Source: Marivita sp041725935 (GTDB taxonomy: Bacteria > Pseudomonadota > Alphaproteobacteria > Rhodobacterales > Rhodobacteraceae). Taken from it: a stretch of 64,000 nucleotides of DNA. The stretch covers positions 186,001-250,000 of the forward strand of contig JBGRQD010000007.1 in NCBI GenBank assembly GCA_041725935.1. Direction: 5' to 3'. Every line of letters starts with the position of its first letter. Position 1 is the stretch's first letter. Made by a program: the position numbers and the translations under genes. Positions 36,675-45,832 of this stretch are shown piece by piece. The notes beneath the pieces are model-generated. The model made no database searches and was not told where the DNA came from. It was given only the letters and a program-made list of their open reading frames with translations.

Positions 36675-37334
36675 TTGAACGGAATTTGGGCGAAACCTTT
36701 GGTGTTGGGTCTGCTGGCTTCAGTGACTCTGGCGACAGCGTCTTATGCGAGCCTCTGCGATGTCGCGGCGCAACGGGCCGCTGCAGAAACCGGGGTGCCA
36801 TTGGATGTCATGCTGACGATCACGCGGCTGGAAACGGGGCGTGGAAAAACCGGTGATCCCTGGCCTTGGACGGTCAACCATGCTGGTGATGGCTCATGGT
36901 TTCAGACCGAGGATGACGCACGATCTTACGTGTTTTCCAAGGTGAAAACCGGGGTGTCGAATATCGACATTGGCTGCTTCCAGATCAATTACCGCTGGCA
37001 TGCCGATGGATTTCGATCTCTAGATGACATGTTCAATCCCGACCTCAATGCGCTCTATGCGGGGCGGTTTCTGACCCAGCTTTACCGTGAATTCGGCACT
37101 TGGACCGAAGCCGCAGGCGCCTACCACAGTCGAACTCCGGTACATGCGGAACGCTACAAGGCAAAGTTTCAGGACGTCCTGAACCGGGTTGCGGAACTAG
37201 AGCCAGGTCACATGACACTGACGCAAACTGGCGGTCCATCTTGGGGCCATGGCGGGACAGCGCGACTTGGATCGCTGTTCCTGTCCGATATGGCGAAGGC
37301 GCAACCCTTCATTGCTTTGCCAAGGACAAACTGA
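36675..37334 (+). CDS. Lytic transglycosylase-type protein of the flagellar locus (SltF-like)
   Basis: 219-aa exported protein with a signal sequence (PLVLGLLASVTLATASYAS) and a transglycosylase SLT domain. The catalytic Glu is at residue 53 in MLTITRLETGRGKTGDP; the NIDIGCFQINYRWHADGF and GAYHSRTPVHAERYK segments complete the lysozyme-like fold. The TTG at 36675 has GAGGG upstream. Its stop overlaps the flhA start (TGATG), placing it in the flagellar export operon. In Rhodobacter sphaeroides SltF opens peptidoglycan for the flagellar rod; the same role is inferred here because FlgJ is not seen in this locus. Confidence 0.85.
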   Translation: MNGIWAKPLVLGLLASVTLATASYASLCDVAAQRAAAETGVPLDVMLTITRLETGRGKTGDPWPWTVNHAGDGSWFQTEDDARSYVFSKVKTGVSNIDIGCFQINYRWHADGFRSLDDMFNPDLNALYAGRFLTQLYREFGTWTEAAGAYHSRTPVHAERYKAKFQDVLNRVAELEPGHMTLTQTGGPSWGHGGTARLGSLFLSDMAKAQPFIALPRTN

Positions 37335-39418
37335 TGGGTGCGACCGGCCAAAATCTCTTCGCCAAGCCGACGGTGATCCTTGCTGTTGCGCTTATGGCAA
37401 TCATTGTCATGATGATCCTTCCGGTGCCTGCTTTCATCCTCGATATCGGTTTGGCTACATCCTTTGCGCTTGCGATCCTGATCTTCACGGTCACGCTGTT
37501 CGTGGAAAAGCCGCTCGATTTCTCGGCATTCCCCACCATTCTCCTGGCCTCCCTGATGCTCCGGTTGTCGCTGAACATTAGCTCGACCAAGCTGATCATA
37601 GGCGAAGGGCACACAGGAACCGACGCGGCGGGCAACGTGATTCAGGGATTTGCCGATTTCGTCATGGGCGGCAGCGTTTTTCTGGGGCTGGTGGTCTTTT
37701 GTGTTCTGCTGATCGTCAATTTCATGGTCATCACGAAAGGTGCCACTCGTATGGCCGAAGTGGGCGCCAGGTTCGCGCTGGATGGGATGCCGGGCAAGCA
37801 ATTGGCCATCGACAGCGACATGGCCGCCGGGGCCATCACTCATACCGAGGCGCGGGCGCGGCGTGAACGTGAATTGCAGGAAACCACGTTTTTCGGGTCG
37901 CTCGACGGGGCATCGAAATTCGTCAAAGGGGATGCCGTTGCCGGCCTCTTGATCACGCTTCTCAACATCATCGTCGGCCTGATCATGGGAACCGTCGTAC
38001 ACGGTATGCCCGTCGGCGCCGCATTCGAGACCTACGCGATCCTGACGGTCGGTGACGGGCTGGTGACGCAGATCCCCGCCGTCATCATCTCGATTGCCGC
38101 TGCACTTCTGCTCGCACGTGGAGGGGCCACGGGATCGACCGATCTGGCGATCACGTCTCAACTTGGACGCCATCCCGCGGCACTCGCCACAGTTGGTGTT
38201 CTCATGGTGCTTTTCGCGCTGGTGCCGGGTCTGCCGGTTGTGCCGTTTCTGACCGGTGGGCTGATACTGGGTGGGCTTGCCTATTGGGTCAGCCGCCAGA
38301 ATGACGCGGCCAAGAGCGATGAGGCCAAGGAAAAACCACCCGTTGCGCTGCGCGAACGCCCGATCGGTGATGTTCTCGATCTTGACGACATTCACGTCGA
38401 ATTCGCCCCCGACCTCGTCGACATGGTGCTTGATCCGGCGAGCGGGTTGGATTCCCGCATCACCAACATGCGGACCCATATTGCCAAAAGCTTTGGGATC
38501 ATCATGCCCGAAGTGCGGTTGACCGACGATGCCATGCTCCGGGACGGTACGTATGTCTTGCGCGTGCATGGTGTCGAGGTCGCACGCGGAGTTCTGCATC
38601 CCGACCTGATGCTCGCCCTGATCCCGGAGGACACAAACTCTCTCCCAAGTGGGACGGATGTGGAAGAACCGGTCTACGGGGCGCCTGCACGATGGATTCA
38701 ACATTCCGAACGCGAGGACGCGCAGTTGAGTGGCCTGACCGTCGTGTCCCCGAGCGAGGTTCTGGCCACCCACCTGCTCGAAGTGATTAAGCGCAACCTC
38801 GGCCGTCTGCTGACGATGAAGTCCCTCAAGCGGCTTCTGGATGAACTCGGAACGCTGTCCAATCCCAGCCGTGCCGAGGCGAATCGGGTGCTAATCGAGC
38901 AGACCATCCCGGACAAGGTGCCGATGGACACGCTGTTGCAGGTTCTCAAGCTTCTGCTGGATGAACAGGTGTCGGTCCGCAACTTCCAACTCATTCTCGA
39001 AGGCATCGCAGAGACACGCGGTCAGGGGCATACGGCAGACTCAATCTGTGAACACGTGCGCCAGAGGCTTGGGTTCCAGTTGGTCGCGGCCATGCGCCGG
39101 GAAGACGGAACCATCCCGCTTGTGCACTTGGCGTCCGATTGGGAAAAGCGGTTTGCGGAATGCGAAGTGCAAAATGATCGGGGTGTTCCGGATGTGGCAC
39201 TGCCGCCGAAGGACTTTGAAAACCTGTCCAAACGCATCGCGGAAGAATTGGCGCGGGCCGGCAAGAACGGAGTTTTCCCGGCACTTGTCACGCCTGGCCG
39301 GCGTCGAAGGTTCCTGCGCGGTATCCTGACGGCCAAGGGCATCAGCAACCCGGTCATGGCCTTCGAAGAGATCGGTCTGGACGCAAAGCCCGCGCTGGTC
39401 GGAACGATAACGGTCTAG
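37334..39418 (+). CDS. flhA: Flagellar export gate protein FlhA
   Basis: 694-aa core of the flagellar type III export gate. The N-terminal half has about eight membrane helices; the FHIPEP signature lies in VGARFALDGMPGKQLAIDSD. The soluble C-terminal half (from about residue 330) forms the ring that receives export substrates and ends NPVMAFEEIGLDAKPALVGT. The ATG at 37334 overlaps the stop of the preceding transglycosylase gene; the reading frame is open for a further 78 codons inside that gene, which are not part of FlhA. fliR follows after two bases. Confidence 0.97.
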   Translation: MGATGQNLFAKPTVILAVALMAIIVMMILPVPAFILDIGLATSFALAILIFTVTLFVEKPLDFSAFPTILLASLMLRLSLNISSTKLIIGEGHTGTDAAGNVIQGFADFVMGGSVFLGLVVFCVLLIVNFMVITKGATRMAEVGARFALDGMPGKQLAIDSDMAAGAITHTEARARRERELQETTFFGSLDGASKFVKGDAVAGLLITLLNIIVGLIMGTVVHGMPVGAAFETYAILTVGDGLVTQIPAVIISIAAALLLARGGATGSTDLAITSQLGRHPAALATVGVLMVLFALVPGLPVVPFLTGGLILGGLAYWVSRQNDAAKSDEAKEKPPVALRERPIGDVLDLDDIHVEFAPDLVDMVLDPASGLDSRITNMRTHIAKSFGIIMPEVRLTDDAMLRDGTYVLRVHGVEVARGVLHPDLMLALIPEDTNSLPSGTDVEEPVYGAPARWIQHSEREDAQLSGLTVVSPSEVLATHLLEVIKRNLGRLLTMKSLKRLLDELGTLSNPSRAEANRVLIEQTIPDKVPMDTLLQVLKLLLDEQVSVRNFQLILEGIAETRGQGHTADSICEHVRQRLGFQLVAAMRREDGTIPLVHLASDWEKRFAECEVQNDRGVPDVALPPKDFENLSKRIAEELARAGKNGVFPALVTPGRRRRFLRGILTAKGISNPVMAFEEIGLDAKPALVGTITV

Positions 39419-39420
39419 AC

Positions 39421-40188
39421 ATGATCGAGGGGTTCTTCGCCGAGATCAGCAGCCAGATGTGGCTGGTCGGTGCGGTGTTCCTGCGAATCGGCCCAGCGAT
39501 CTTCTTGGCCCCGGGTTTCGGCGAAAGCTACGTCTCTGCGCGTGTCCGACTGTCGTTCGCCGGAATGTTTGCAGTGGCGATTGCACCGGTCCTCGCGCCC
39601 TATCTTCCCGAGACCGCGCCGTCCGGGTCAGAGTTGTTCGCTTTTTTTCTGCGTGAAACAACCATCGGATTCTTCATCGGCTTGATGTCGCGCGGGATGA
39701 TCTTTCTGCTTGAAAAGGCTGGCGCGATCATCAGCCAGTCTATTTCTCTGGCCCAGATGCTGGGGAATGCAACGGCCCCGATGCCTGTCATCAGTCATCT
39801 TCTGACCACAACCGCAATCGCGATCCTGTTCTCGACCAGTCTGGCCGACCAGATGCTCTATTCCTTTGTCGCGGGCTACAGCCTTGAATTCCCATCGATC
39901 GAAAGGATCACCGGTTATTTCGCGTCGAAGGTGACCGAGTTGATGAATTTCATCTTCAAACACGCCTTTGTTCTGTCATCAGGGTTCCTCAGCGTGATGT
40001 TCATCTATTACCTGTTCATCGGTTTCGTGAACAAAGCCATGCCGCAATTCATGGTGTCCTTCATTGGCATCCCGTTCGTGGCTCTGTTTTCGATCCATTT
40101 CCTCTATCAGCATCATGAGCTGTTGCTGGACGTGTGGCAGCAGAAAGCGCAAATCATTCTCATGCTGTCCTACGGGGGACGACCGTGA
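39421..40188 (+). CDS. fliR: Flagellar export apparatus protein FliR
   Basis: 255-aa membrane component of the FliPQR export channel. About six hydrophobic segments are visible, with the family-typical GPAIFLAPGFGESYVSARVR near the N-terminus, AGAIISQSISLAQMLGNATA in the middle and FVNKAMPQFMVSFIGIPF towards the end. Its stop overlaps the flhB GTG start (GTGA), which couples the two. Confidence 0.96.
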   Translation: MIEGFFAEISSQMWLVGAVFLRIGPAIFLAPGFGESYVSARVRLSFAGMFAVAIAPVLAPYLPETAPSGSELFAFFLRETTIGFFIGLMSRGMIFLLEKAGAIISQSISLAQMLGNATAPMPVISHLLTTTAIAILFSTSLADQMLYSFVAGYSLEFPSIERITGYFASKVTELMNFIFKHAFVLSSGFLSVMFIYYLFIGFVNKAMPQFMVSFIGIPFVALFSIHFLYQHHELLLDVWQQKAQIILMLSYGGRP

Positions 40189-41267
40189 GCGAGTTGGGTG
40201 AAGACCAGAACGACAAACCTTATGAAGCAACCCGCCGCAAGCTCGAGGAAGCGCGCAAGAAGGGCGAAATCGTACGGTCTCAGGACGTTGTCGCTCTCGT
40301 GGCCTTGTCGATCCTGATCCTTGCAACGGAGGTGATGTTTCGCGGTTACATGACCGATATCGTTCAGCATATCCGCGATTTTGTCGCCCGATCCGCGTCT
40401 GGTCGAGCCGCGCTTGACGGTGCCGCAGTCTTTGCGGCGGTCACCACTTGGCTGGTACCCTTTGTGCTCATCTTCTTCGCCGCGCCTTTCGTCCTTGTCC
40501 TTGCCGGGATGGTTGCCACGAAACAGGTTCTGTTCACTGCCGACAAGGTAAAGCCGAAGTTGAACCGCCTGTCGCTACTGTCCAATGCCAAGAAAAAATT
40601 TGGATGGTCTGGGCTGTTCGAGTTTGCAAAGAACTTTGGCAAATTCCTGATCTTTGCGGTCCTTCTGACGGTCTTTGTCCGGGACGGTTTTGAGCTATTC
40701 CAAATCCTGATCGTGCGAGCCGAGCACGCGGTGCTTGCGAATATCTACGACGTCGCGCTCAGATGGCTCTGGTGCACGTTGGCTGCATTTATGGGTTTTG
40801 CTGTTATTGATGTGCTTTGGCAAGTTCATGACCATGCACGCAAAAACCGCATGTCGCACAAGGAAATGAAAGACGAACACAAGAACGAAGAGGGTGACGA
40901 GAACATCCGTCACAAGCGGCGTGCCAAGGCCGAGGAAATTGCCACGAACCGGATGTTGCTCGATGTGCCGAAAGCCTCTGTCGTGATCACCAATCCAACG
41001 CATTTCGCTATTGCTCTGCAATGGGGTGGCGAGACGGACACGGTGCCGAAATGCGTGGCGCGGGGCACGGATGAAACCGCACGCAAGATCCGCGAGATCG
41101 CGATCCAGTCCGGTGTGCCGCTCTATCGCGATCCGGCCACTGCACGCGAACTGTATGCCAAGGTCAAGGTTGGCACGATGATTGAACCAAAACACTACAA
41201 GGCGGTTGCCATTGCCATCGGCTACGCCCGCCGCATTCAGGCCATGATGAAAAATGGCCAACGATAG
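40185..41267 (+). CDS. flhB: Flagellar export switch protein FlhB
   Basis: 360-aa export gate component that switches specificity from rod/hook to filament proteins after self-cleavage. Four membrane helices follow the N-terminal basic part (EATRRKLEEARKKGEIVRSQD). The cleavage motif NPTH is at residues 270-273 in VVITNPTHFAIALQWGG, and the cleaved domain ends with AIAIGYARRIQAMMKNGQR. The GTG at 40185 overlaps the fliR stop. The 3' end overlaps the next small gene by 14 bases. Confidence 0.97.
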   Translation: MSELGEDQNDKPYEATRRKLEEARKKGEIVRSQDVVALVALSILILATEVMFRGYMTDIVQHIRDFVARSASGRAALDGAAVFAAVTTWLVPFVLIFFAAPFVLVLAGMVATKQVLFTADKVKPKLNRLSLLSNAKKKFGWSGLFEFAKNFGKFLIFAVLLTVFVRDGFELFQILIVRAEHAVLANIYDVALRWLWCTLAAFMGFAVIDVLWQVHDHARKNRMSHKEMKDEHKNEEGDENIRHKRRAKAEEIATNRMLLDVPKASVVITNPTHFAIALQWGGETDTVPKCVARGTDETARKIREIAIQSGVPLYRDPATARELYAKVKVGTMIEPKHYKAVAIAIGYARRIQAMMKNGQR

Positions 41268-41670
41268 CGGCGTGTCCAAGGTACTCCAGGTGCTCGCTGC
41301 GCGGGTCCAGTTTCTTGAGGCACGGCTTGCGGCAGAGTTGGTGCTGAAGCAGGAACTGCGGTCTAGGCAGGTGGCGATTACCGATCAGGAACATGAGCTT
41401 GGCGCCTCCTTGCAAGAAAGGTCCGCGTCTCAACCTGCATCGTTCAGGTTCGGAGAATTGCGGCTGCAAAAGTTGATGGACGATCAGCGTAGGATGCAAC
41501 CGGTTCTGGCAAAGGCGGCGATCCAACGCGTCCATGTTCAGGAACAGTTGAAAGTTGCACTTCAGCAAAAACTGGCTTTGTCATTGCGGCTCGAGCAATT
41601 GGCCAATGACGCGGCCACATCCGAGGGTGACCCTATGCTTGTGCAGTTCGAGATGAAGAAGCGTCTTTAG
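41254..41670 (+). CDS. Small coiled-coil protein in the flagellar operon (FliJ-like position)
   Basis: 138-aa soluble protein predicted to be almost wholly helical with heptad-like spacing (LQVLAARVQFLEARLAAELV; KVALQQKLALSLRLEQLAND). It is rich in Gln, Leu, Ala and Arg and has no membrane segment or cysteines. It begins inside the flhB 3' end and finishes with a 4-base convergent overlap with fliL. Size, helical content and setting fit a FliJ-type export chaperone or stalk protein, but FliJ sequences are so variable that I cannot confirm it; fliH-like genes are not in the window. Confidence 0.7.
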   Translation: MANDSGVSKVLQVLAARVQFLEARLAAELVLKQELRSRQVAITDQEHELGASLQERSASQPASFRFGELRLQKLMDDQRRMQPVLAKAAIQRVHVQEQLKVALQQKLALSLRLEQLANDAATSEGDPMLVQFEMKKRL

Positions 41671-42167
41671 AACACGTCCTGACGCGCCATATCCGTGACA
41701 AGCACATTTACATTCTGAAGGCCCAGAACCTCAATCGAGCGGACGCTGAGCGCACGTTTCACCAGTTCGAGCGTTGTGCGAGAGATCATTTCATCCTTGA
41801 ACCCGTCAAGAGCAGCCAAACCGAAAAGTTCGGCAAGAAACTCATCGCGGAGTTTCGGCTCGAGTGCGCGAACCCGGTCTCCTTGCCCAACCTCGACCTC
41901 GAGCGCCACGGTCAGGATCACCATTGCACGAACTCGGTTGTCCATGATCACCGGAACCACGAACTGGCTGGGCAACTTCACGATTTCAAAGCTGTCCGAT
42001 GCTCCGTTCTGAAGAACATCCTGTGATGTCTCCGTCTGCGCATCAGGAGCGGTCGCTTGGGACATGGGTTCGTCGTCGGGCGGGGGCGCGAGAAAGATTG
42101 CTGCCGCACCTCCGCCTGCCAAACCAAAGAGCAGGGCGAAGAGCGGCATGATTTTCTTGAGCATCAA
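41667..42167 (-). CDS. fliL: Flagellar basal body-associated protein FliL
   Basis: 166-aa protein with one N-terminal membrane anchor (MPLFALLFGLAGGGAAAIFL), an acidic linker and the periplasmic stomatin-like FliL domain (FVVPVIMDNRVRAMVILTVA through VLGLQNVNVLVTDMARQDVF). It forms rings around stators and supports torque. The second Met (42164) may be the true start. It follows flgH on the minus strand with about 15 bases between; fliF, its usual neighbour in this group, is not present. Confidence 0.93.
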   Translation of the reverse strand: MMLKKIMPLFALLFGLAGGGAAAIFLAPPPDDEPMSQATAPDAQTETSQDVLQNGASDSFEIVKLPSQFVVPVIMDNRVRAMVILTVALEVEVGQGDRVRALEPKLRDEFLAELFGLAALDGFKDEMISRTTLELVKRALSVRSIEVLGLQNVNVLVTDMARQDVF

Positions 42168-42182
42168 TTGACCTTTTGCGCT

Positions 42183-42914
42183 TTAGAACGGGAGGATAGC
42201 GTCCAGTATTTGCTGTCCGATCCGGGGTTGCTGCACGTCGCTGATCTGTCCTCGCCCGCCATAGGAAATCCGGGCGGACGCCATTTTGTCGTAAGTGATC
42301 TCGTTCTGGCGCGTGATGTCAGCGCGACGTACGAAGCCAGACACAAACAACTCGCGCAGCTCGAAATTCACCCGGACTTCCTGTGTGCCTTCGATCCTCA
42401 GAACGCCGTTGGGTAGAACATCGACCACCGTTGCGGCGATCCGGAGTGTCAGTTTCTCGTTCCGACGCACCGAGCCATTCCCCTGACTTGCGCTGGAGGA
42501 ATCGAGTTCCACGGCGTTGTCGAGGCTCGCCCCCTCTGGAAGAGCACTGTTCCTGCGTTGCGGAATGCCAAAAAATTGCGGCACGCCAAGATTTTCCTGT
42601 GCGGATCGAGACCGGGACGTCGTGTTCGAGATTTCGGCTTCATCGTCGATCTCGACCATCACAGTCAGGATATCGCCGGTCGAGTATGCCCTGCGATCCC
42701 CGAAGAGCGATGTTTCATCGCCGCTCCATAACGAGGCTTGCCGATAGCTGGATGTGTCCGCCGTTTTGGTTGGCAGGCCGGAATAGATCATGGCCTGCCT
42801 TTCAACGCTCTGGGTTTGCAGCGAAAAGGTCGGCGCCTGCCCGACATGGTCCAGCCTGCCGCAATTCGGCAACACCACCAAAAGGGCCGATGCGATGAGG
42901 AAGCGATGTGTCAT
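42183..42914 (-). CDS. flgH: Flagellar L-ring protein FlgH
   Basis: 243-aa outer-membrane lipoprotein forming the L ring bushing. The lipobox LPNC places the lipidated Cys at residue 18 (MTHRFLIASALLVVLPNCG). Family stretches are SLFGDRRAYSTGDILTVMVE, LRIAATVVDVLPNGVLRIEG, the invariant KxNxE-type VNFELRELFVSGFVRRADI and the end RISYGGRGQISDVQQPRIGQ. It lies one base downstream of flgA. Confidence 0.96.
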   Translation of the reverse strand: MTHRFLIASALLVVLPNCGRLDHVGQAPTFSLQTQSVERQAMIYSGLPTKTADTSSYRQASLWSGDETSLFGDRRAYSTGDILTVMVEIDDEAEISNTTSRSRSAQENLGVPQFFGIPQRRNSALPEGASLDNAVELDSSSASQGNGSVRRNEKLTLRIAATVVDVLPNGVLRIEGTQEVRVNFELRELFVSGFVRRADITRQNEITYDKMASARISYGGRGQISDVQQPRIGQQILDAILPF

Positions 42915-42915
42915 A

Positions 42916-43338
42916 TCAAGGCAACACTCTCAGAGTGCCGCCGTCGAGCACCTCGGCCCGGATGGTGCTGCGCGAGGTGATATTCATGGCGCGGATCACA
43001 TCGCCGACGGCCCCACGCTCGAGCGCACGAGCCTCGGTGGCGATGGTCAGACCCTTCAGAACGAAGGTTGCCGCGACAAGCTGGTTTCTCTCGATGACTG
43101 CCGGGTTGGTGATGTTGACGATCAGAACCGGTCGCCCAGCATAGATCGCGTGTTTTGCCTCTGCACCGATGACCTGTTCGAGCGATTGTACGGCACCAGT
43201 CGTGTCGACGTCTTTGACGAACACCGCGTCTGCGGTGATAACCTCGCGGGGGCGAATGGTCGTCTGCGCAAAGACGGTGTCCGCTACAGCGGGCAGGCCG
43301 GTCAAGACCAGGCAAAGGGGCAATAAAAACCGCATCAC
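42916..43338 (-). CDS. flgA: Flagellar P-ring assembly chaperone FlgA
   Basis: 140-aa periplasmic chaperone that helps FlgI assemble into the P ring. A signal peptide (MMRFLLPLCLVLTGLPAVAD) is followed by the SAF-like domain with RPREVITADAVFVKDVDTTG and GRPVLIVNITNPAVIERNQL, ending ITSRSTIRAEVLDGGTLRVL. It is shorter than enteric FlgA, as is usual in Rhodobacterales. Its ATG overlaps the flgG stop by four bases. The client flgI is not in the window. Confidence 0.92.
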   Translation of the reverse strand: MMRFLLPLCLVLTGLPAVADTVFAQTTIRPREVITADAVFVKDVDTTGAVQSLEQVIGAEAKHAIYAGRPVLIVNITNPAVIERNQLVAATFVLKGLTIATEARALERGAVGDVIRAMNITSRSTIRAEVLDGGTLRVLP

Positions 43339-44120
43339 CGCACCTGCGTCGTGGCGCCAAGCATCTGGTCGACCGCCGAGATGACTTTGGCATTGAGCTC
43401 ATAGCCGCGCTGGGCTTCGATCAGCTCCGTCAACTCTCGGACTGGATCCACGGAACTGTCCTCGAGATATCCCTGCCTCAGGGTGCCAAGCCCGTCTTCA
43501 CCTGGTGTTGCCACCAATGGACCGCCGGAAGCTTCGGTTTCGGCGAAGAGATTTCCGCCAAGCGCTTCAAGGCCCTTGGCATTTGCGAAGCCGACAAGGT
43601 TCAGCTGTCCAAGCAGTTGCGGCTCTGCGGTTTCCGCAAAATAGGCGTAGACTTCGCCTTCCGGGTTAATGGAAATGCTGTGCGCGTCCTGTGGAATGAC
43701 GATTTCGGGGGCTACTGGAAACCCTTCGGAGGTGACGATCAAGCCTTCGGCATTACGTTTCAGAGACCCGTCCCTGGTATAGCCAGCCTGTCCCGAAGGC
43801 ATCGCGACCTCAAGATAGCCGTTGCCGTCAATCGCCAGATCGAGGTCCGAATTGGTCTGGCTCAGGGAGCCTTGGGCCAGATGCACCGAAACTGCGGCAG
43901 GACGCACTCCGAGGCCGACCTGAACGCCGGTCGGCAGGACCGTTCCATCAGCGGCGTTCACGGTTCCGGCGCGGGCGATCTGTTGGTAATGCAGGTCGGA
44001 AAATTCGGCCCGCCGTGCATTGTAGCCCGTGGTGTTCATGTTCGACAGGTTGTTGGCGATGGTTTCGACCCGCATCTGCTGGGCGGTCATTCCGGTTGCT
44101 GCGATCTTGAGAGCGCGCAT
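43335..44120 (-). CDS. flgG: Flagellar distal rod protein FlgG
   Basis: 261-aa rod protein. The N-terminal axial signature is MRALKIAATGMTAQQMRVET followed by IANNLSNMNTTGYNARRAEF, and the C-terminal helix is RELTELIEAQRGYELNAKVI with VDQMLGATTQVR. AAAGGAA precedes the ATG. It follows flgF closely and is coupled to flgA, forming the run flgB-flgC-fliE-fliQ-flgF-flgG-flgA-flgH-fliL. Confidence 0.97.
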   Translation of the reverse strand: MRALKIAATGMTAQQMRVETIANNLSNMNTTGYNARRAEFSDLHYQQIARAGTVNAADGTVLPTGVQVGLGVRPAAVSVHLAQGSLSQTNSDLDLAIDGNGYLEVAMPSGQAGYTRDGSLKRNAEGLIVTSEGFPVAPEIVIPQDAHSISINPEGEVYAYFAETAEPQLLGQLNLVGFANAKGLEALGGNLFAETEASGGPLVATPGEDGLGTLRQGYLEDSSVDPVRELTELIEAQRGYELNAKVISAVDQMLGATTQVR

Positions 44121-44130
44121 AGTGGTTCCT

Positions 44131-44844
44131 TTATTTTATGAGTGTCTGGAGGGCGGATTTTGAGCGCTCGTCATCCATATCGAGCAGCTTTTGACCCATT
44201 TCGTACGCGCGCTGGACTTCGATCATTCGGGTCAATTGCGAAATCGCATCGACATTCGACCCCTCCAGATGGCCTTGCAGCACCAGACCTGAGGTCGCAG
44301 GCAAAAGGGCTGCATCAGTCTGAAACAGGACTCCGGATTCCCGTTTGAGGTCGGCGCCCGGTTCAGGTTCGACGATAGCGATCTGCCCCAGAAGCTGGTC
44401 GCCAAGACTGATTGTTCCGTCGGCTGCGACTTTTACATCGGCCTCGCCCGGTGGCACGTTGATCGGCGCGCCACCGATGTCGAGAACAGGGTTGCCGTCT
44501 GACGACACGATGTCACCGACCGCGTTCACATTGAATGCCCCGGCGCGGGTCAGCCGCACGCCGTTTGGCGTGTCGATCTGAAAGAAGCCGTTCCCTTCGA
44601 GGGCAAGATCGAGGGGATTGCCTGTCTGGGTCAGAATACCCTGGGCGGTCGAGGTCTTCTTGACCCGCGCGGCGGCCATCGACAGGCTGTCACCACCTTC
44701 GACGGCCTGAACGTACTCGGAAAACACCAATCCTTGTTGTCGAAACCCGGTCGTTGCGGCGTTCGCAATGTTGTGGGCGATGATTTCCATTTCGCGCATC
44801 AGCCCGGACTGGCGCGTCAGTGTGACATATCCTGCGGATTCCAT
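44131..44844 (-). CDS. flgF: Flagellar proximal rod protein FlgF
   Basis: 237-aa rod protein with the same axial ends as FlgG: N-terminal MREMEIIAHNIANAATTGFR and C-terminal SQLTRMIEVQRAYEMGQKLL. The ATG at 44844 (MESAGYVTL) is chosen because GGAGG sits just upstream, inside the end of fliQ, and leaves a one-base gap after the fliQ stop; an earlier in-frame start at 44859 would overlap fliQ. Confidence 0.95.
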   Translation of the reverse strand: MESAGYVTLTRQSGLMREMEIIAHNIANAATTGFRQQGLVFSEYVQAVEGGDSLSMAAARVKKTSTAQGILTQTGNPLDLALEGNGFFQIDTPNGVRLTRAGAFNVNAVGDIVSSDGNPVLDIGGAPINVPPGEADVKVAADGTISLGDQLLGQIAIVEPEPGADLKRESGVLFQTDAALLPATSGLVLQGHLEGSNVDAISQLTRMIEVQRAYEMGQKLLDMDDERSKSALQTLIK

Positions 44845-44845
44845 G

Positions 44846-45115
44846 TCAGCCTCCTGCAATCGAGGGAATGATGATGGTCTGGAAGAAATCGATCAGGCTT
44901 TGCGTCATGAAGTTCATCGACGCCCAGAAAACGGACAGCATCGCGACCAGCTTGGGCACGAATGTCAGGGTCATTTCCTGAATCGATGTCAGTGCCTGGA
45001 AAAGCCCGATCGAAATGCCGGTGACAAGTGCTGCCAAAAGAACGGGTGCCGAGATCAGAACTGCAATACGCAGCCCTTCACGCAGAACGTCGTAGATGTA
45101 GCCATCACCCAGCAT
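44846..45115 (-). CDS. fliQ: Flagellar export apparatus protein FliQ
   Basis: 89-aa membrane protein with two helices (LRIAVLISAPVLLAALVTGI and TFVPKLVAMLSVFWASMNFM), part of the FliPQR channel. The conserved QALTSIQEMTLTFVPKL loop is intact. It lies between fliE and flgF, a mixture of export and rod genes that is normal for this group. fliP is absent from the window. Confidence 0.95.
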   Translation of the reverse strand: MLGDGYIYDVLREGLRIAVLISAPVLLAALVTGISIGLFQALTSIQEMTLTFVPKLVAMLSVFWASMNFMTQSLIDFFQTIIIPSIAGG

Positions 45116-45120
45116 CTTCG

Positions 45121-45408
45121 TCAGACCGGCATGCGCAGGATTTCCTGATATGCCTCGACCACTCTGTTGCGGACCGTCACAGCGGTTTCTACAGCCAATT
45201 GCGATTGCGACAGGGCTTCGACCAAGGCGTGTGGATCGGCATCCCCGTACATTGAGCCCATCGCGACCGATTCTGTTGTGGCCAGCGTCTGTGCGAAATC
45301 TTCAGTGATCTTGGCAAAGCTCTGGGCAATCGCGGCGCGCGGGTCGGGCTCTGTTGCGGGTTTCAGAGCTGCATATTGCTGCGATGCGAAAAGCGATTTG
45401 ACGTCCAT
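45121..45408 (-). CDS. fliE: Flagellar hook-basal body protein FliE
   Basis: 95-aa adaptor joining the MS ring to the rod. The C-terminal helical segment is typical: HALVEALSQSQLAVETAVTV followed by RNRVVEAYQEILRMPV. It follows flgC in the minus-strand run with about 24 bases between. Confidence 0.95.
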   Translation of the reverse strand: MDVKSLFASQQYAALKPATEPDPRAAIAQSFAKITEDFAQTLATTESVAMGSMYGDADPHALVEALSQSQLAVETAVTVRNRVVEAYQEILRMPV

Positions 45409-45432
45409 TGGTGTTCTCCATTCTGGAAAGGG

Positions 45433-45822
45433 TTACTTGCGCAACAGGTCCATGAGGCCTGAAGACATTTGGCGGGCTTGGTCGAACATCTTGAGGTTCG
45501 CCTCGTAGCTGCGCTGTGCTTCTCGCGCGTCGGCGATTTCGATGATCAGATCGACATTCGACCCGGTGTAATGCCCGGATTGATCAGCCATCGGGTGGCC
45601 GGGATCGTAGATGCGTTCTCCGGCGCGGAGATCGAGAGCGACTTTTTCAAGCGCGACCTCCGCCATCCCCGATCGATTTAGTTCTTCCGAAAACGCCACG
45701 GTCTTGCGGCGGTATCCGGGCGTATCGGTATTCGCCACATTTTCCGCGACGATCCGAAGTCGGTGTGCCTGTGCCTTGAGACCGCTCGAAGAGACACCAA
45801 TTGCCTTGGAAAATTCTGACAT
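45433..45822 (-). CDS. flgC: Flagellar proximal rod protein FlgC
   Basis: 129-aa rod protein. N-terminal AIGVSSSGLKAQAHRLRIVA followed by ENVANTDTPGYRRKTVAF, and C-terminal DAREAQRSYEANLKMFDQAR are the conserved axial ends. Ten bases downstream of flgB. Confidence 0.96.
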   Translation of the reverse strand: MSEFSKAIGVSSSGLKAQAHRLRIVAENVANTDTPGYRRKTVAFSEELNRSGMAEVALEKVALDLRAGERIYDPGHPMADQSGHYTGSNVDLIIEIADAREAQRSYEANLKMFDQARQMSSGLMDLLRK

Positions 45823-45832
45823 GCCAACACTC

